Shown here piece by piece: positions 1-12,550 of a DNA stretch of 64,000 nt. The stretch is from Zygnema cylindricum (lineage: Eukaryota > Streptophyta > Zygnematophyceae > Zygnematales > Zygnemataceae), in the NCBI GenBank assembly GCA_037447655.1, contig JBBHKE010000055.1, positions 60,001 through 124,000 of the forward strand, read 5' to 3'. The translations under genes were made by a program, and so were the position numbers. Each line of letters starts with the position of its first letter. Position 1 is the first letter of the stretch. The notes under the pieces were generated by a model, which worked only from the letters and a program-made list of their open reading frames with translations, was not told where the DNA came from and ran no database searches.

Positions 1-3000
1 TCCCTTGCACGTGTTTCCTTGACAAAGCTTATCGCTGCCCCTGATGCATTGGCAGATGAGTCCTGCTTGGCCTCATTGTCAGCCACTTCCTCCTGTGCAG
101 GCCACAATCCCAAACAAAAAAAAGAAAGAGAAAAAAACAGCATAATCTGCCACAATTAGAAAAGTATTACCATGCCCATTACTCCCCAGCCTTCTGACTT
201 GCAAAATTGTGATTAGCGATGGTTTTACACTATGGCTTCCGATCCCATTTCAGGACACACTTTGTCAAACAGCAAGGAAATTTACAGCCGTACAAAAAAC
301 AGAATGCCGAGCTTCTGATAAAAGATTCATCCAGAGTGACTACCCTTTCACGAAGTTGAATTTTATGTTCATTTTGTAAAAAACTTGAAAATTAAACAGA
401 ACCGCCACAAATCAAAGCATTTTAAGCCACAACCTTTTCCCAAAAAATAGACACCAAAGCTGGAAACACAGTGAACAAAGAAAGAGATGGTTATACTAAA
501 CAAGAAATATCAGTACTTGAAAACAGTCATCGTGACATGTTTGCAAAACATCCTTGAGCTCAGCCAATCACCTTCCACTCTGGGTCAGAAAAACAAGTCG
601 AGTCCTCACGAAGTCGGGAAAAAAAAAAAAACCATTCTTCTACAAAGTCTGAAACAAAATGTATAGGCTCTTCTCAGAGATTGTACTGGAATATCTTCCC
701 CTTGATAAACAAGCAGTGACAATACAGCAAAGGCACTAATGTATTCATACTCATGTATTCAGAATTTAAACCATTTCAAATATCACTTTCCATAACTAGA
801 ATGGTACTACAACTTTGTAAATTTGAATGAAGAGGAACTTAGATCCGTAACAGAATAGCCCAAAAACAAAAACCTCCATGACTTCACCTCAAGACAAGCT
901 GCAAGGTCAAGACGCTCCCGGAGACAGTTGCAAGTGTAATCTATTTATTAATCTCACAGACAAAGGCCATAGCCTGCCCAGGATCTAAAAAAACAAACTT
1001 CAAGCTCCATAGGGACTCACCACCTCAATAACTCCGGCAAGGAAAATCAAATTTATCCAGTAGCATGCATTGCTGACTGGTCAGGTAATTCCAACGAAAA
1101 ATTCACCCACCATTCTCATAACAAATTCCCTAGAATATTCATGTGCCTCAGATTCAGACAAATGTCCTTAATTTACTCCAATCTACACAATTGACATTGT
1201 AGTGTAAGATTCAATGACAGCACAAACTCCAGGATTTTTTAAGAAACTCTACCTGACAAGGTCAATGCTTTACATGAATATATTCTGACCAAGCATACAG
1301 CTCATAGCCAGCAGAACATCCTTAAGTTTAACATGGTTTAAAAGTGGAAAAGAAGCAAAAGTAAAATCCTTTGAGCGAGAACAATAAGGACAATACCTTA
1401 GGCTGTGAAGTATCCGACGATGTCTTTTGACCAGTGGCCTGTACCTGTTTCTCATACGCATCCCTATCCTGCTGTATTTTAACCTGCCACATGAGCCGTC
1501 CACTGGCTCAGAAATGTGAAGATACCAGGTCTACAACAACAAGAATGCTTGCTCAGGACACAACGGACCAGATGATCTACTGACCTTGCTTTTCAAGATA
1601 TCCTCATCTAATCCACACAATTGGCTGGTGCTCCATGAGAAGATCCAAGACAACTTAACATTGAGTGAGACTAAATAGACTTGTTCTTCAAAGAATAATG
1701 CCATAGAACCTCGGTAACTGTGCACGTGAAAGAGGCAAACCCATGTATAAATCGAGGGCAAAAGCAAAGTATCCACAATTTTCATAAGAAAGCAACATTT
1801 TATAAGTATATACCTATTAAGCTGCCAGACATCTGAAGCAACAGTGCCAGTGGTTGTTTAAAATAATGAAACATCAGACTGCATGTCCACAGGCAAGGAT
1901 TTCAGAAGATACTGAAGCCTAACACCGCTTATTTCAATTTACACACAATTTCCTTCATCAGATGATGTTGGCGGTTGATCCTTCTGCGTTCGGCATTTAC
2001 TACTGCGATTCTCTCATCTTCTGCAACTTTGTCGTCTAAGGTAATGTTGCTCTTATCCCCTCCAGTGACTGTCACATATGACTCCGCTACATCATCCAAC
2101 GGCGACCTGCTTTCCAAAATGGCTGTTGTACCAGCTGTGCTGTCTAGGCTCTCACTGGCACTTTCTTCAAAAAAATCTGCACGCGTTTTCACACTCTTTG
2201 ACTTCACTAATGGATCGGCGAAACTGTTTTCTGAATCATCTGCTATCACTGTTTTCGCTTTTTGCTCATAAACAGTTTCCCCTGTTGGCTGCTTTTCCTT
2301 CAATGTATTGTCAGCAGAATGCCCCTCAGTAGAGATATCCTTCATCATTCTCGCTTCACCATTTCCCTCAACTTGCTGCTTCTCCTCTATATCTCCCTCC
2401 AATCTATCCTGCACATCTGCGGGTTTACATTGATCTTCAATATTACCCTCAATTCCAGAAGTTGAATAGTCAGGATCTCCAGACGCTGAGCCAACGCGAC
2501 CCGCCATAGCAGATGACCTTTTATCACCCAAATGTTCCTCAGCTTTCGCCGTAATTTCTTTTCCATGAGTAAGAACGTCGTTCCCATCAATTTCAGTGTT
2601 TGCTTCAGTTTTATCTACTTCTTTGTTTTCGCCCTTTGGGTAGCAGACTGAGCTCGCTAAACCTTCTTGAATGCAAAACGGTTCAGTAAGCTTCTTACTC
2701 GTTTCATCATTTGGAGACTCGTTCATGGCTTCGACTTTCTCAACTTTCTCTTGCTCATCGTGGCTTTTGGCAGACTCCCCGTCTCCACGTCCTTCGTCAA
2801 TAAGGTTAGCACTATATCCCTTTGTCGACTCTTCCACGGAGGATGAACATTCTTTAGTGGTAATGCTAATGGCACTTTCTTTGACTCCACTTTTCTCTCC
2901 TTCAACTATATCATCCTTTCCTTCAGCCTTACCATCTTCTAGTTCAGTCATATCGATCTTTCCTTCATTCTGAACAGTTTTTCCATCAATTTTGTCACAC

Positions 3001-3338
3001 TTTACTTCAGGCTTGTCATTCACTGATTCACTTTTATTACTCTCCCCTGTTGCTCTATCTTTATTTTCTTCTTCGTCATACCCTATGTTAGTAAGATCTG
3101 TCTCTCCTTCATTCATATCAGATTCTTTCTCTATTACGCATACTTTGCCATCCGCAACTTCCTCCTTGTTGGTGATAGCAGAATCCAACTCCGAAATTGT
3201 GGTGCTCGGTAATATCTTATGACCATCCTGCTGCTTATTCACTTCCTCTGTAGTTGATGCGTCATTTTCCACCTTCGAGGCATCCAAGTGTTCGATTTGA
3301 GGTGCTTTATTCCCGATAGAACTCAGCCAATTCATCAT
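1..3338 (-). CDS. Acidic, probably coiled-coil protein of unknown function (3' end outside window)
   Basis: Four phase-consistent exons read on the minus strand: 3338-1945, 1624-1585, 1483-1397 and 92-1, continuing beyond the window. A small exon between 1396 and 93 could have been missed. I chose the ATG at 3338 (MMNWLSS) because it has a good GCC context; an in-frame codon at 3362 is also possible. The first exon encodes about 460 residues extremely rich in Glu, Asp, Lys, Ser and Thr with no folded domain I recognise. The end of exon 1 and the next two exons (ERRRINRQHH, QLCGLDEDILKSK, VKIQQDRDAYEKQ) look helical and coiled-coil forming. The opening MNWLSSIGNKAP is reminiscent of some plant golgin-type starts, but that is only an impression and I assign no function. 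The acidic segment is probably disordered. Confidence 0.68.
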
Positions 3339-5878
3339 GGCTCCTTTTTTGCCAAAGATCAACCACTTTACATTTACTCCTGATTATCAGAAGAGATGAT
3401 AGGAAAGAACCGCGCTTCAATGGCTGGAAACAACTGGCGTTAAAACGTAAAAGTCACATATTTTGTAAGAAAGACAATCTTCCATGCCCATCATGACACG
3501 AAATAGACATGAGGTTATAGTCATCGTCAAGAGTTCAACAAAGGCAGAGCTACAGTACGGTACGGTACAGTACCGCAAGGCATTGTATCGAAACGGAATC
3601 GGTGCATGTCTTGGATGACCTCCAAAGATTGCAAGCCAACCGTACGGTAGAGCGGATACCGTACCGACTTTCAGCTTTAATTAACGTCCGGTTCGGACGT
3701 AAACAACGTTAAGATAAAGAGAGCGAGATTCATCGTGCTCCGTCCCAATCTTTTCGACCGAAACTTACCAAGAAAATCCATATCCTATGTGAATTTGCTC
3801 TATTTACTGGAGACCTATGCAATCTGCATACGATATACCCAATGTTGTCCAATACGGGCGAAAGGTCTTTCCCGGTTTAGAGCACTTTGGACTTCCCAGG
3901 CCTCGGGCACATATTCCTTCACGGTGTTGGAAAAGTGTTGACGCCACCGGATACAGGATTGGTGGCTTAAGACGCAACTGCTACTAAACGCCAAAATACT
4001 ACAGTCAAAACTTATCGCGATAAAACCGATACCGATAGATTCGGGGACTTAAACGGTTGCTTGTCGTAGATTTTTAGTTATGTTAGGGTTTGGTTGAGTC
4101 ATTTTGGATCTTTCCTTAGGTATTTCGTTTGGTGCTTTTTATTCTTTGGGTGTTTTCGGTTTACCTGCCATCTTTTTGTATTTTCGTTGATTTTGCCTTG
4201 CTTATCCTTTTTGTTTTATTCCTTCCACATTAAGTTTTTCAGTTTTAGCATTTCTGCCTCCTTTTGTTCCCATAGACTCAGATGGTTTACCATCACAAGG
4301 TTATAGAAAAATGGTCGCATTGTTCATACAAATTAATCACGAAAGTTTCTTGATTATATGGCAGCTTAACCACCTGCCCCTCTCCATCCGGAAAAACTCT
4401 GAATAATAGTCTACTCTCTCATGTGTAATTTTGCATCCTTCTTGTACTCTCATATTCTAAGCCACTTACCTTGTGAGCTACACTTTGCACAGTCACAAAA
4501 AGTAAATGTACGCTTATATTTTGAGCCTTATTCTTATATATTTGTTATATCGATCCACATGGTGACCATACCTACCCCATTGATGCTTGTCCCTACACAT
4601 TTGCCCTTCATATGGGCAACTCCCGTTTGCCTCTCTACCATGGCCTTCACGGTCAATATCTGACAATCACAACAACCAACTTGGCATCCTCATCATGTAT
4701 TGCTTCTGTGGCGTCCACGTCGGAGAGTTTTGAATTCCAGGCTAAAGGCATCGGTGTTGCTGTGAATCCATGAAAACAGTCTCAACCCATCAGGCGAGCT
4801 TCAGGTTCCCTTTTTCTCATTCATCTGACTACCGTGTTGTGGGCCATTATCCGTTTTATAGATTGGTTGTTTTGAAACAACCTGGGAGCCCCATGATGAT
4901 ACACAGAAAACATGCATCGACCACCCTGCAACCAAAAGCTTCCCGTGACAGCTGCTAGAAGATGTGGCTGGCTTTTTAACCTATGATAGCATATGCAACG
5001 ATTGATTCTGAATGATTAATTGGCGCCTTATACCAGCACTGCTCCCAACCCCAAAAGTGACTCCATTACATGTATAATCAAAACAACTCCGTTTCGTTCG
5101 GAATTCAGAGAACAGGGTGTTTTTTAAAATCATTCTAAGAATATTTGATTGACTCCTGCTGATCGTCCTTCCACTGCCACTCTTGCTAGGTTTCGACTAG
5201 GTTCGTGAAGCTTTTCTTGTTGCAGTCAGGCTGTGTATTGTTATTAGTATTTGTTTTTCTTCATGGCTGGCTGAATTCCTGATTTCAAACTTCTTGCTTA
5301 TGTTGTAACCTTTTTGGTAAACACTGATTACCTGTTCCAGACTGCCTGTTCAGTGGCAGTTGGGTTGAATGCCGATGATCCTATTGGGTTATTGCTTTTG
5401 TGTCTAGTTTAAATGAAGTTCTGTTTTAGATGCCTTTGCTCAGCTTTACGGCTATCAGCATTTGTTTGATTGCCCTCTCCCCCTCCCTCTCCCTTGCCCC
5501 TCCCCCTCCTCCCTTGATGTCACCCCCTCTCTCGCTCCTCTCCCTTTTCCAGAAGGAACAAAAAAGGCTAGAGAAACGGGGCCATGTACAGTTCACCAAA
5601 AAAATCATGGCATGCTGCATAAGCGGCAAGTATTTACTGAAGATATAAAGGTAATGAATACTTGTTACAATTGACTACCTTACATGTAGGTAAACTAAAA
5701 TATGCCGAAGTGCTAACAACAAATGAAGTACTTCAGCACCAACAGAAGCTGGAGAGACACATGGTTGAAAAATCTGACGGCTGTATCTGTAAATCTGATC
5801 TTTTGAGAGTTCAGCTTCTTAACATCGGTGGACTCTATTGGTCCAATCATCTAACTAAGTCATAAAAAAAGCTGAAAT
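3339..5878. other. Intergenic region between the acidic-protein gene and mitochondrial L19
   Basis: I see no convincing gene here. The stretch near 3555-3700 is rich in GTAC/GGTAC palindromic words. The 3' end of a retroelement lies at 4071-4308. A C-rich pyrimidine stretch lies at 5475-5545. Short open frames in this interval have no codon-level signal or splice context. Confidence 0.5.
4071..4308 (+). mobile_element. 3' end fragment of the retroelement family also seen at 39425-40517
   Basis: The stretch ending in GACTCAGATGGTTTACCATC (about 4275-4294) matches the region downstream of the broken retroelement reading frame near 40330-40504. Shared blocks in the same order are GTTAGGGTTTGG, a GGTGCTTTTT tract, ACCTGCCAT or ACTTGCCAT, GTTTTTCAGTTTT, and CCTTTTGT followed by the terminal block. 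Similarity stops just after GATGGTTTACCATC in both copies. That terminal word is itself a small hairpin (GATGGT-TT-ACCATC). No coding part remains here, so this is a severely 5'-truncated copy. Confidence 0.65.
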
Positions 5879-8800
5879 TTAGTTCACTGTTGAAAGCTTA
5901 GCAATCTTGTCACGCAAGTAATACAACTTGGCACGTCGAACTTTCCTCTTATCAACTACCTTAAGCTCCTTAATATTTGGAGAAAACCTGCAGTCCCCAA
6001 TGGCCAAACAAACAAATAATCAAAGGACCGACATGATGCAGGTGAATCGGATAAAGCTTACAAGGCGTGATATATATAAGAAATATGCAGAAAGTGACAA
6101 TAAAAAATAAAAAACTGAAAATGCAAGGAAGAATCCCTTAAGTCACTTGGAAACAACGAAAGACAGAACCCAGACTTCCCTATGTTACAAAAAAGCTCAC
6201 ATAATCACAAAGCATGGCCCACAACCAGGGGAAGAAATGAAATGTGCAACTGCAGTCAAAAGCGGTGGGAGAATGAGCTCCTGATAACAAAGATGACACG
6301 AGCTGATTTGGAGGCACTGTCACACATACAGATGAAACCCTTTTTGAGGTTCTTTATGGTTTTTAGGGTTTTACCAATCATCCCTCTTACCAAAGAATGC
6401 AGAAGAGAGATAACGCATGAAAGTGTACTTACACGGGGAAAACCATCTCCACTCCAACACCAGCCAAAATTCGTCGAATTCGAAATGTTGAGTTGATGCC
6501 TGCATTGTGCTTAGCAATGACTATGCCTCGTACAAGAGAAATACGATTCTTGTTCTCAGGGATCTCCTGTTCACAGCAATTTATAATAAAAATGTTGATG
6601 CGTAATAGGCATCATAAAAGGCAGCTTCAAAAAAAGTGAACTACCAGAACAGTTTTTGACAGCCGGCTACTAGATCACCACACAAGCAATTCCTTTAAGA
6701 TGCGTATAAGATGCGTGAGAACAGAGGCTAAACTCAGGGAGACTGAACAATATATGTACATTGAGTTACCTTATGTTGCCTTATGCCAGATACACCGTGT
6801 AGCGCTATTAGTGTTGATGATTTCTTCGCCACTCAAAACATACTTTTTCCGTACACACTTGTCCGATTTTCACATGGAGACTGCCAATCGGAAGGTGGGA
6901 ATCTCGGCTTTCAACCGCAACCGTCAGATCCAGAATCGGACAAGCGTGTACGGCGAAAAGATGTTTTAAGTGGAAAAAAAACATTAACACTAATAGTGAT
7001 AGTGTAGTCTCACAGAAGGTGTTGGCTGAAAATTTCAGTCTGACATCTCCAATTTTCAGCTAACATACTGCCGAACTAAACAACTTTTTAGAATAGGTCC
7101 TCTTATAACAGAGCACAAGGTAAAGAGTACACTATGGACAAAGATCTAACCAGAAAGCAGTAAGTACAGTATCGGTTGTCTTTTCAGCAGCGACAAAAAG
7201 TTAAGGGTCTCACAACTCTCATAGCGATGATATCTCCTGTCCGTAGATCAGGAATATTGCGACCCATCCGGGCAGCTGCGACCGCCTCATCATTCAAAAT
7301 CTGTAAAGAACCAGCAGCATTCCAATTTAGCCCTCCCAACACAAACAACGAAGTTGGACAAAACATTAGTTGATAAAAGCCGACTGTGTCAGCTTGTAGA
7401 CAAATGATGGAATATCCATAACATCAATGATAATTTTTGACAGATTTTTCTGAGCTTACACAAAATGGATTGACAGTCGGTACTAACATGAAAGTAAGTA
7501 GGCAGTTTGTATCCACGCAGTCTATTATGCATGGATACGATCATACTACAATCCCATCATACGATGAGTATGTCGAGACATAACATCTGTGAGATTCTAC
7601 TTAAATGTCAGTAACAAAGCTGCCATCAGTCTTCACAAGACACACACGTAGACATGTATACAGTGAAAAATTGAAAACACAAAATGATGAAAACAATGAT
7701 TGTTTAAGTTTCTACCTAAATGTCAAGTCTTGGTTAACGTGGACTGTCGAGATGCCTTATTGCAGCTGCCCTTAACCACTTCCAATCATAATGACACCAA
7801 AGTTCTTATGAGTTTTATCCTCCGAGAATTAATGAAGCCCAGATCTGTAACACCCAACCGGTTTAAGTGATTCACTGAATCGACTGCCAGCTAAGTGCAG
7901 TTATGAAATTAAGAGAAGGGACGTGTTCTTTCATAGTTGCTGATGCCTTTGAGAAGAAGTAGCATACTTAATCAAGTTCAAGCACATGAACAGCAAATCA
8001 CAAGGGAAGAAATAGCACTTCCTGCTTTCCTGCATGAATACCCACCTAGAGTGAAACCACCTTGGTTCAACTGACGTTGAACCAAAACAACAACAAACTC
8101 AGTTACATCCCACAAGACGAGACTGGTCTTCAGGCTCACTTACCTGCATAATGTGGCCAGCTTTCTTTGTCAGAGTCTTTGACTTCAATGCTGCACGACC
8201 TGTAAGTGGTTCTTCAGGCTGAGGTGAAGTCGCCTCACTCTCTGCCACGTCAGCACTTGCACGTGCAACACCGGCTATTGTTCGATTTGCAGACGCAGAT
8301 TCACGATACAGTGCGGCTGAAGAAAAGCATATTTGCAATTTTATATCAAACATAAGAACCAGCAATCTTAAATAACTCTCGAGAGACACAAAGGATCAAT
8401 GCTGCTATATGCATGTCAACTTCACCTCATTTGGTCTAATTTGTACGAAGGACTTTCATGCATTTGAAGTTAATTGATGTGCTATGAATTCTAGAGAGGT
8501 CTAGCATGTTCCTAAATTTAAACAAACCTTTCCCTCCTAACTTTCAATGGTCAATATGTAGGACAACTACAAAACAAGGAGCAAAAGAGCATGACCAGGA
8601 AATTGATTAAACTGGTAAACACTTGTTAACTGTCAAGCACGGATTTCAGGGAGGATGAAGACTGCTAACTGCTACGTAACAGTCCACAAAGCAGCCATAA
8701 AACAATAGATATTCGCTGTATGAACACAGCATTCCTTAGCTTAATATAGGGCTCTATTATAGCTAATCTTCAAGGAGTTGTTCAATCGGCAAAAGGCATA

Positions 8801-9989
8801 CCTGATGACGGAAGAGCTTGTGACAAGCTGCGCCACCATGGCCGAAGAATGGGAGTCGCTGACGAAGGTCGGCATATAGATTCTGAGGACAGAAAGGCAG
8901 GTAACGCTAGACTACTTGCAGTGGGACTGACAAGCTGAGAAATAGAAACAAACGACAGAAAAAGTTTAGGTGAACCGAAAAACATACGACAGGAAAAGCT
9001 CAATACATGGATTTGATAAAATGCAGTGGTACATGAGATTCAAAAAGAGAAACACAACAGACGAAGACAAACATACATCCAAAACCAAGAGGGGAAAAAT
9101 GGATTCGAAAAAGAGGAAATGTAAAAAGAAAGACGCAGAATCCAGTATGCCGTGGGACTTAGAAATGTAGATTACAAGGATAGAAAACAATTTTGAAACT
9201 AAATAGAATGAGTCTCACAAAAAAGATGAACCACAATGCAAACCAAGGGAAGGAAAAAGAAAGACAGATGGAAGAAAAAATTAGGAAAAGTCAGGTCTCC
9301 TGGAGGATAAATTCCAACAAGTCATTGCGGCAAACCTGCATTCCTTCATGTCAAGGTTCCTTCTATGTGGACATATACTAATATATACAAATATCAATTC
9401 GAAAGACAATATGAAAACATTGAATCTGAAATTTGATTGAAGATGACTAAATGCATTTAAAAAAAACCCAGAAAAAAACCGGTGATACTTTCTGGGCCCT
9501 GGGTTCTTCCAAAGCTAAGGGTTTGAGGGTCTCGAAATTTCTGACTATACTGAGAAATATTGGAGAAGAAGCAGAAGAATCAGTTAAAACAACATAAGAC
9601 AACTAGCTTTCTAAGGGCATTTTTATCTAACCAACAACAAGTAAAAAACAGAAACTAATGGGCTTAAGGCAATAAGCAACAACCCCAATAAGGATGCATT
9701 ACGTCAACAACACCACGAAACGCTGAAAAATAAAAGTGGCGGCTTGTATTACCAAAACCAATTACGGACACAATTAAACGACTTCATCATGGAAAGTATG
9801 TCTAGACGTGCAGAAAGGAGTCAAAATTTCTATGTATCCATGAAGAAGGAGAAAGAGAAGAAGAGGGAGAGGGACAAAAAGAAAGAATGGGAGAGGGTGA
9901 AGGAGTGGGAGGAAAAGTGCGAAAGGAAAAGAAAGAAAGGGAGAAGGAGAAGGAGACAATGTCCTTACCTTCTGAGCTGCAAGCGCCAT
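5879..9989 (-). CDS. MRPL19: Mitochondrial large-subunit ribosomal protein bL19m
   Basis: Six exons with fully consistent phases: 9989-9969 (MALAAQK), 8934-8802, 8316-8144, 7300-7217, 6566-6433 and 5987-5879, giving 217 residues. The L19 core runs from about residue 111 to the end: [75 protein letters not shown], then [24 protein letters not shown] followed by the [17 protein letters not shown] end is typical of the plant mitochondrial rather than the plastid L19. The first roughly 100 residues are Ser/Ala/Arg-rich and fit a mitochondrial presequence. L19 sits at the interface of the two ribosomal subunits. Intron 4 carries a small inverted-repeat element (6789-7010). Intron 1 has a long pyrimidine tract on the coding strand (9960-9838). 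The first coding exon is only 21 nt. Confidence 0.93.
6789..7010. mobile_element. Small non-autonomous inverted-repeat element (MITE) in L19 intron 4
   Basis: The ends are TACACCGTGTAGCGCTATTA (left) and the near-complement AACACTAATAGTGATAGTGT (right). They resemble the ends of the elements at 10291-11308. Inside them is a second, longer inverted repeat: ACTTTTTCCGTACACACTTG at about 6842 pairs with CAAGCGTGTACGGCGAAAAG at about 6942. The element could therefore fold into one long hairpin. No coding capacity. Confidence 0.72.
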
Positions 9990-10290
9990 GGTCTTCAGAG
10001 TGGCACAGGACATCTACAGACTTGGAAGGATGCAGAATCAGCAAGGAAGTGGATATGAGCAAAGGGAGAAACAGAGTATGGGAAAGGATTAGGGTGAGGT
10101 CGCCAGCGTGGCATTAAATAGCAAGTGCGTATTGACCCCTCGGTCCGTTCCTACTTCCTACCTTCCCTGGTTCGAATTTCCGATGTGCGGACGGCCCTCG
10201 GTCAGAACTCCGACCTGCTCGCCCAAGGCCAGCCGTACGTACCGTACGTATGCCTTTCGCTCAGGCTACAACCGTACTACCATCGTCTGG

Positions 10291-10504
10291 GTACAGTACA
10301 CCGCCAATCGCTATTAGAGTATATAACGCTAATTCAGTGCCCCTAAATTTTGACCCCAAAGCCTGAAATATAATTGATAACGCTATTTAAGTACGTGGAC
10401 CATAATCTGCCACGTCTCAGGCACTAAATTAGAATCAATAACGCTAATTTATTTTTGACGCTATTTAATCCTTGACGCTAATAGCGATTGGCGGTGTACT
10501 GTAC
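10291..10504. mobile_element. MITE copy a, Tc1/mariner-like ends
   Basis: Left end TACAGTACACCGCCAATCGC at 10293 and its inverted copy GCGATTGGCGGTGTACTGTA ending near 10503. After the outer TA, both termini read CAGTACACCGCC, consistent with a TA target-site duplication. The interior is AT-rich and repeats the words ACGCTAAT and GCTATTTAA. No open frame. Confidence 0.75.
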
Positions 10505-10736
10505 AGTACACCGCCAATCGCTATTAGCGTTGTGTACGCTAATCCCGTCCCGCTTTTTTTTTGTTTTATTATCAAATAGAATTATCCACACTATTTAAAA
10601 AAATCCTAATTCCTAATTAGAGTAATCGATTTCTTCGAAAATTTCCAAATTCCCAATTAGCGTAAACCACGCTAATTATTCGTATACGCTAAAGAAACTT
10701 CTACGCTAATAGCGATTTGCGGTGTAGTTGTAGTAC
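10501..10736. mobile_element. MITE copy b, abutting copy a
   Basis: Begins with the same GTACAGTACACCGCCAATCG, sharing its first four bases with the end of copy a. It ends near 10736 with a mutated inverted end (GCGATTTGCGGTGTAG). The two elements are head to tail with one shared TA, as if one inserted at the target-site TA of the other. No coding capacity. Confidence 0.65.
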
Positions 10737-10776
10737 AGGGCGTGCTGTACGATACGTACGGTAAGAACTAGTTCTA

Positions 10777-11308
10777 GTACAGTACACCGTGAATCGCTAT
10801 TAGCGTAATGAAATAGATAGCGTAATGAAACAATTAGCGTTTTTTACGCTAATTGGGAATGTCGTTTTTTTTGGAAATAATTTTTATTCTAATCTTTCGT
10901 ACACTCTAATTTGTAAACTGCTTTGTAAAAAAAATCGGTGCAGAATATCTCCACACTATATATGTGCATGTACGAAATTGTTCAAATCGTACGCCGTCGT
11001 TTTTTTTTGACATCCGCGAATGCCGGAAAATATTTACGCAATTACATGTTAGCGCGACTACGGGACAGCGTGAATATCATTTCTGTACTTTTCTTCTTAA
11101 AAAGTACAGAAAAGTACATCTCTGACAGACCGTATACCACACTATTATAATGACACTTTATTAGAGTCATTAATCCTATTTAATGGGCTACTTCAAATAA
11201 CGAGTAGAAACATTTAGAATGCTTAATTCTATTTGAGAATTTGCCGAAAAATACAGGGTACCTCAATTAGCGTCCAACACGCTAATAGCGATTCACGGTG
11301 TACTGTAC
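10777..11308. mobile_element. MITE copy c, longer member of the same family
   Basis: Left end GTACAGTACACCGTGAATCG at 10777 and inverted right end CGATTCACGGTGTACTGTAC ending at 11308. The inverted repeat continues inward through GCTATTAGCGT. About 530 bp. The interior has no recognisable transposase. Both arms of this copy carry the variant CCGTGAATCG, so they match each other better than they match copies a or b. Confidence 0.75.
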
Positions 11309-11956
11309 TTTATTTCTCCTGTCCGTAACTTCTGGGGTCTAAAGGCTGGTTACATGCCCGAGCACATAGGAAAAGATCTGTTTAAAAGTAAATCGAAGAG
11401 CAAGTAACTATTCTGCAACAGTTCCGCGAATCCCGGGGTAGACGGCTTGGATTTGTCCACACTATTTCGATATAATTTCAGAAAGCTGTCCTTAGTCATC
11501 AGTCACAAGTGCATTCACACTAGAAATGGATGATGAATGAGATGAGTAAATGAATGTTCTTTTTTTTTGTTTGGACGTGAATCGCCCTTGACGTCACCTC
11601 ACGTCAACAAAAGTGTCACGATGCGATAAATGCTGCTGTACGATTAGTTGCCGATGACTCAAATCTGTCCGTACCAACCATCGGTAAGAAAGGGGGAGGA
11701 CGTTTCGTCAAAGTTCCAAAGAATTTTATGTTATCATTTTTTTACGTTTTATATTAGATAAATTTGATTGGCTATTTTTTTATGGGTTAGCATTTTACAA
11801 AATTTCGTTACAGTACGGATCATTCATTCGAGATACGACTTCCTGTTTTTTCAAAGTCGCATTTCTGCATTCCGAAAAGGTTTTCCGGAAAAGAAGATGA
11901 CTTACCACAGTTGTCAAGTTTTGACGCACTTGACCGTATGTTTTGTTTGTCGTTAG

Positions 11957-12141
11957 TAGTGTTGGGTATCGAGGACCCATTGCCGATATTCGATATATAT
12001 CGAATTTCATGTACCCGATATTCGATATATCGCTTCGATATATCGAATTTCAAATTATCGCGATATATCGCCGATATATTCGGATACCCGAAAAAAGGCC
12101 CATATCGGTTATCGGCAAATCCTTACCGATACACAACACTA
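11957..12141. mobile_element. Short hAT-like MITE upstream of NAP1
   Basis: Terminal inverted repeats TAGTGTTGGGTATCG (left) and CGATACACAACACTA (right). TAGTGTTG is a common start for hAT superfamily ends. The interior is a dense run of CGATAT palindromes. The 8-bp flanks GTCGTTAG and GTATTTAC agree at only five of eight positions, so any target-site duplication has decayed. It lies about 410 bp before the NAP1 start codon. Confidence 0.62.
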
Positions 12142-12550
12142 GTATTTACTATTTAGGGGGATATCGTATATTAGATATCTCGCCGATCTGCCATAGCGCC
12201 AAACCCGTGGAATTCCCTAGAGTGGAATTTTTGATGTAGAGTCGTTGGCGATTGGCATCATTTACGTTTCACAATTTTTGTAGGGTGGAGTCATTCGCCA
12301 ATATGGCAAGGCTGCGAAATCGTGGGAGTTGCAACATACCGTTGGACAACACTTTTGTAATCTTCAGCAAAATTAAATTGGTTACCTCTCATGACTATGT
12401 TCACTGGATAGTGGCATATGTATATCCATTGGACTCTAATTATTCTCTGCTGTAACAATGCATTCCATTAGATTTAGGTTCTTCTCATTCTGTTTTTAGG
12501 CTTCATTCTCGTACCTGGCCTTCCGTAAACGTTTGCATTTCATTAACATT

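Larger units (their letters stand above)
9990..12550. other. Divergent upstream region of L19 and NAP1, filled with inverted-repeat elements
   Basis: The two flanking genes are transcribed away from each other, so both promoters should lie here. The interval holds three related inverted-repeat elements (10291-11308) and a hAT-like one (11957-12141). No protein-coding exon could be supported. No clear TATA box or core promoter could be assigned to either gene. Confidence 0.55.

Noticed and set aside
3555-3680. GTAC-rich stretch as a CRISPR or regulatory array
   Set aside because: Words are overlapping short palindromes without regular spacing or spacers. This is a eukaryotic intergenic region.
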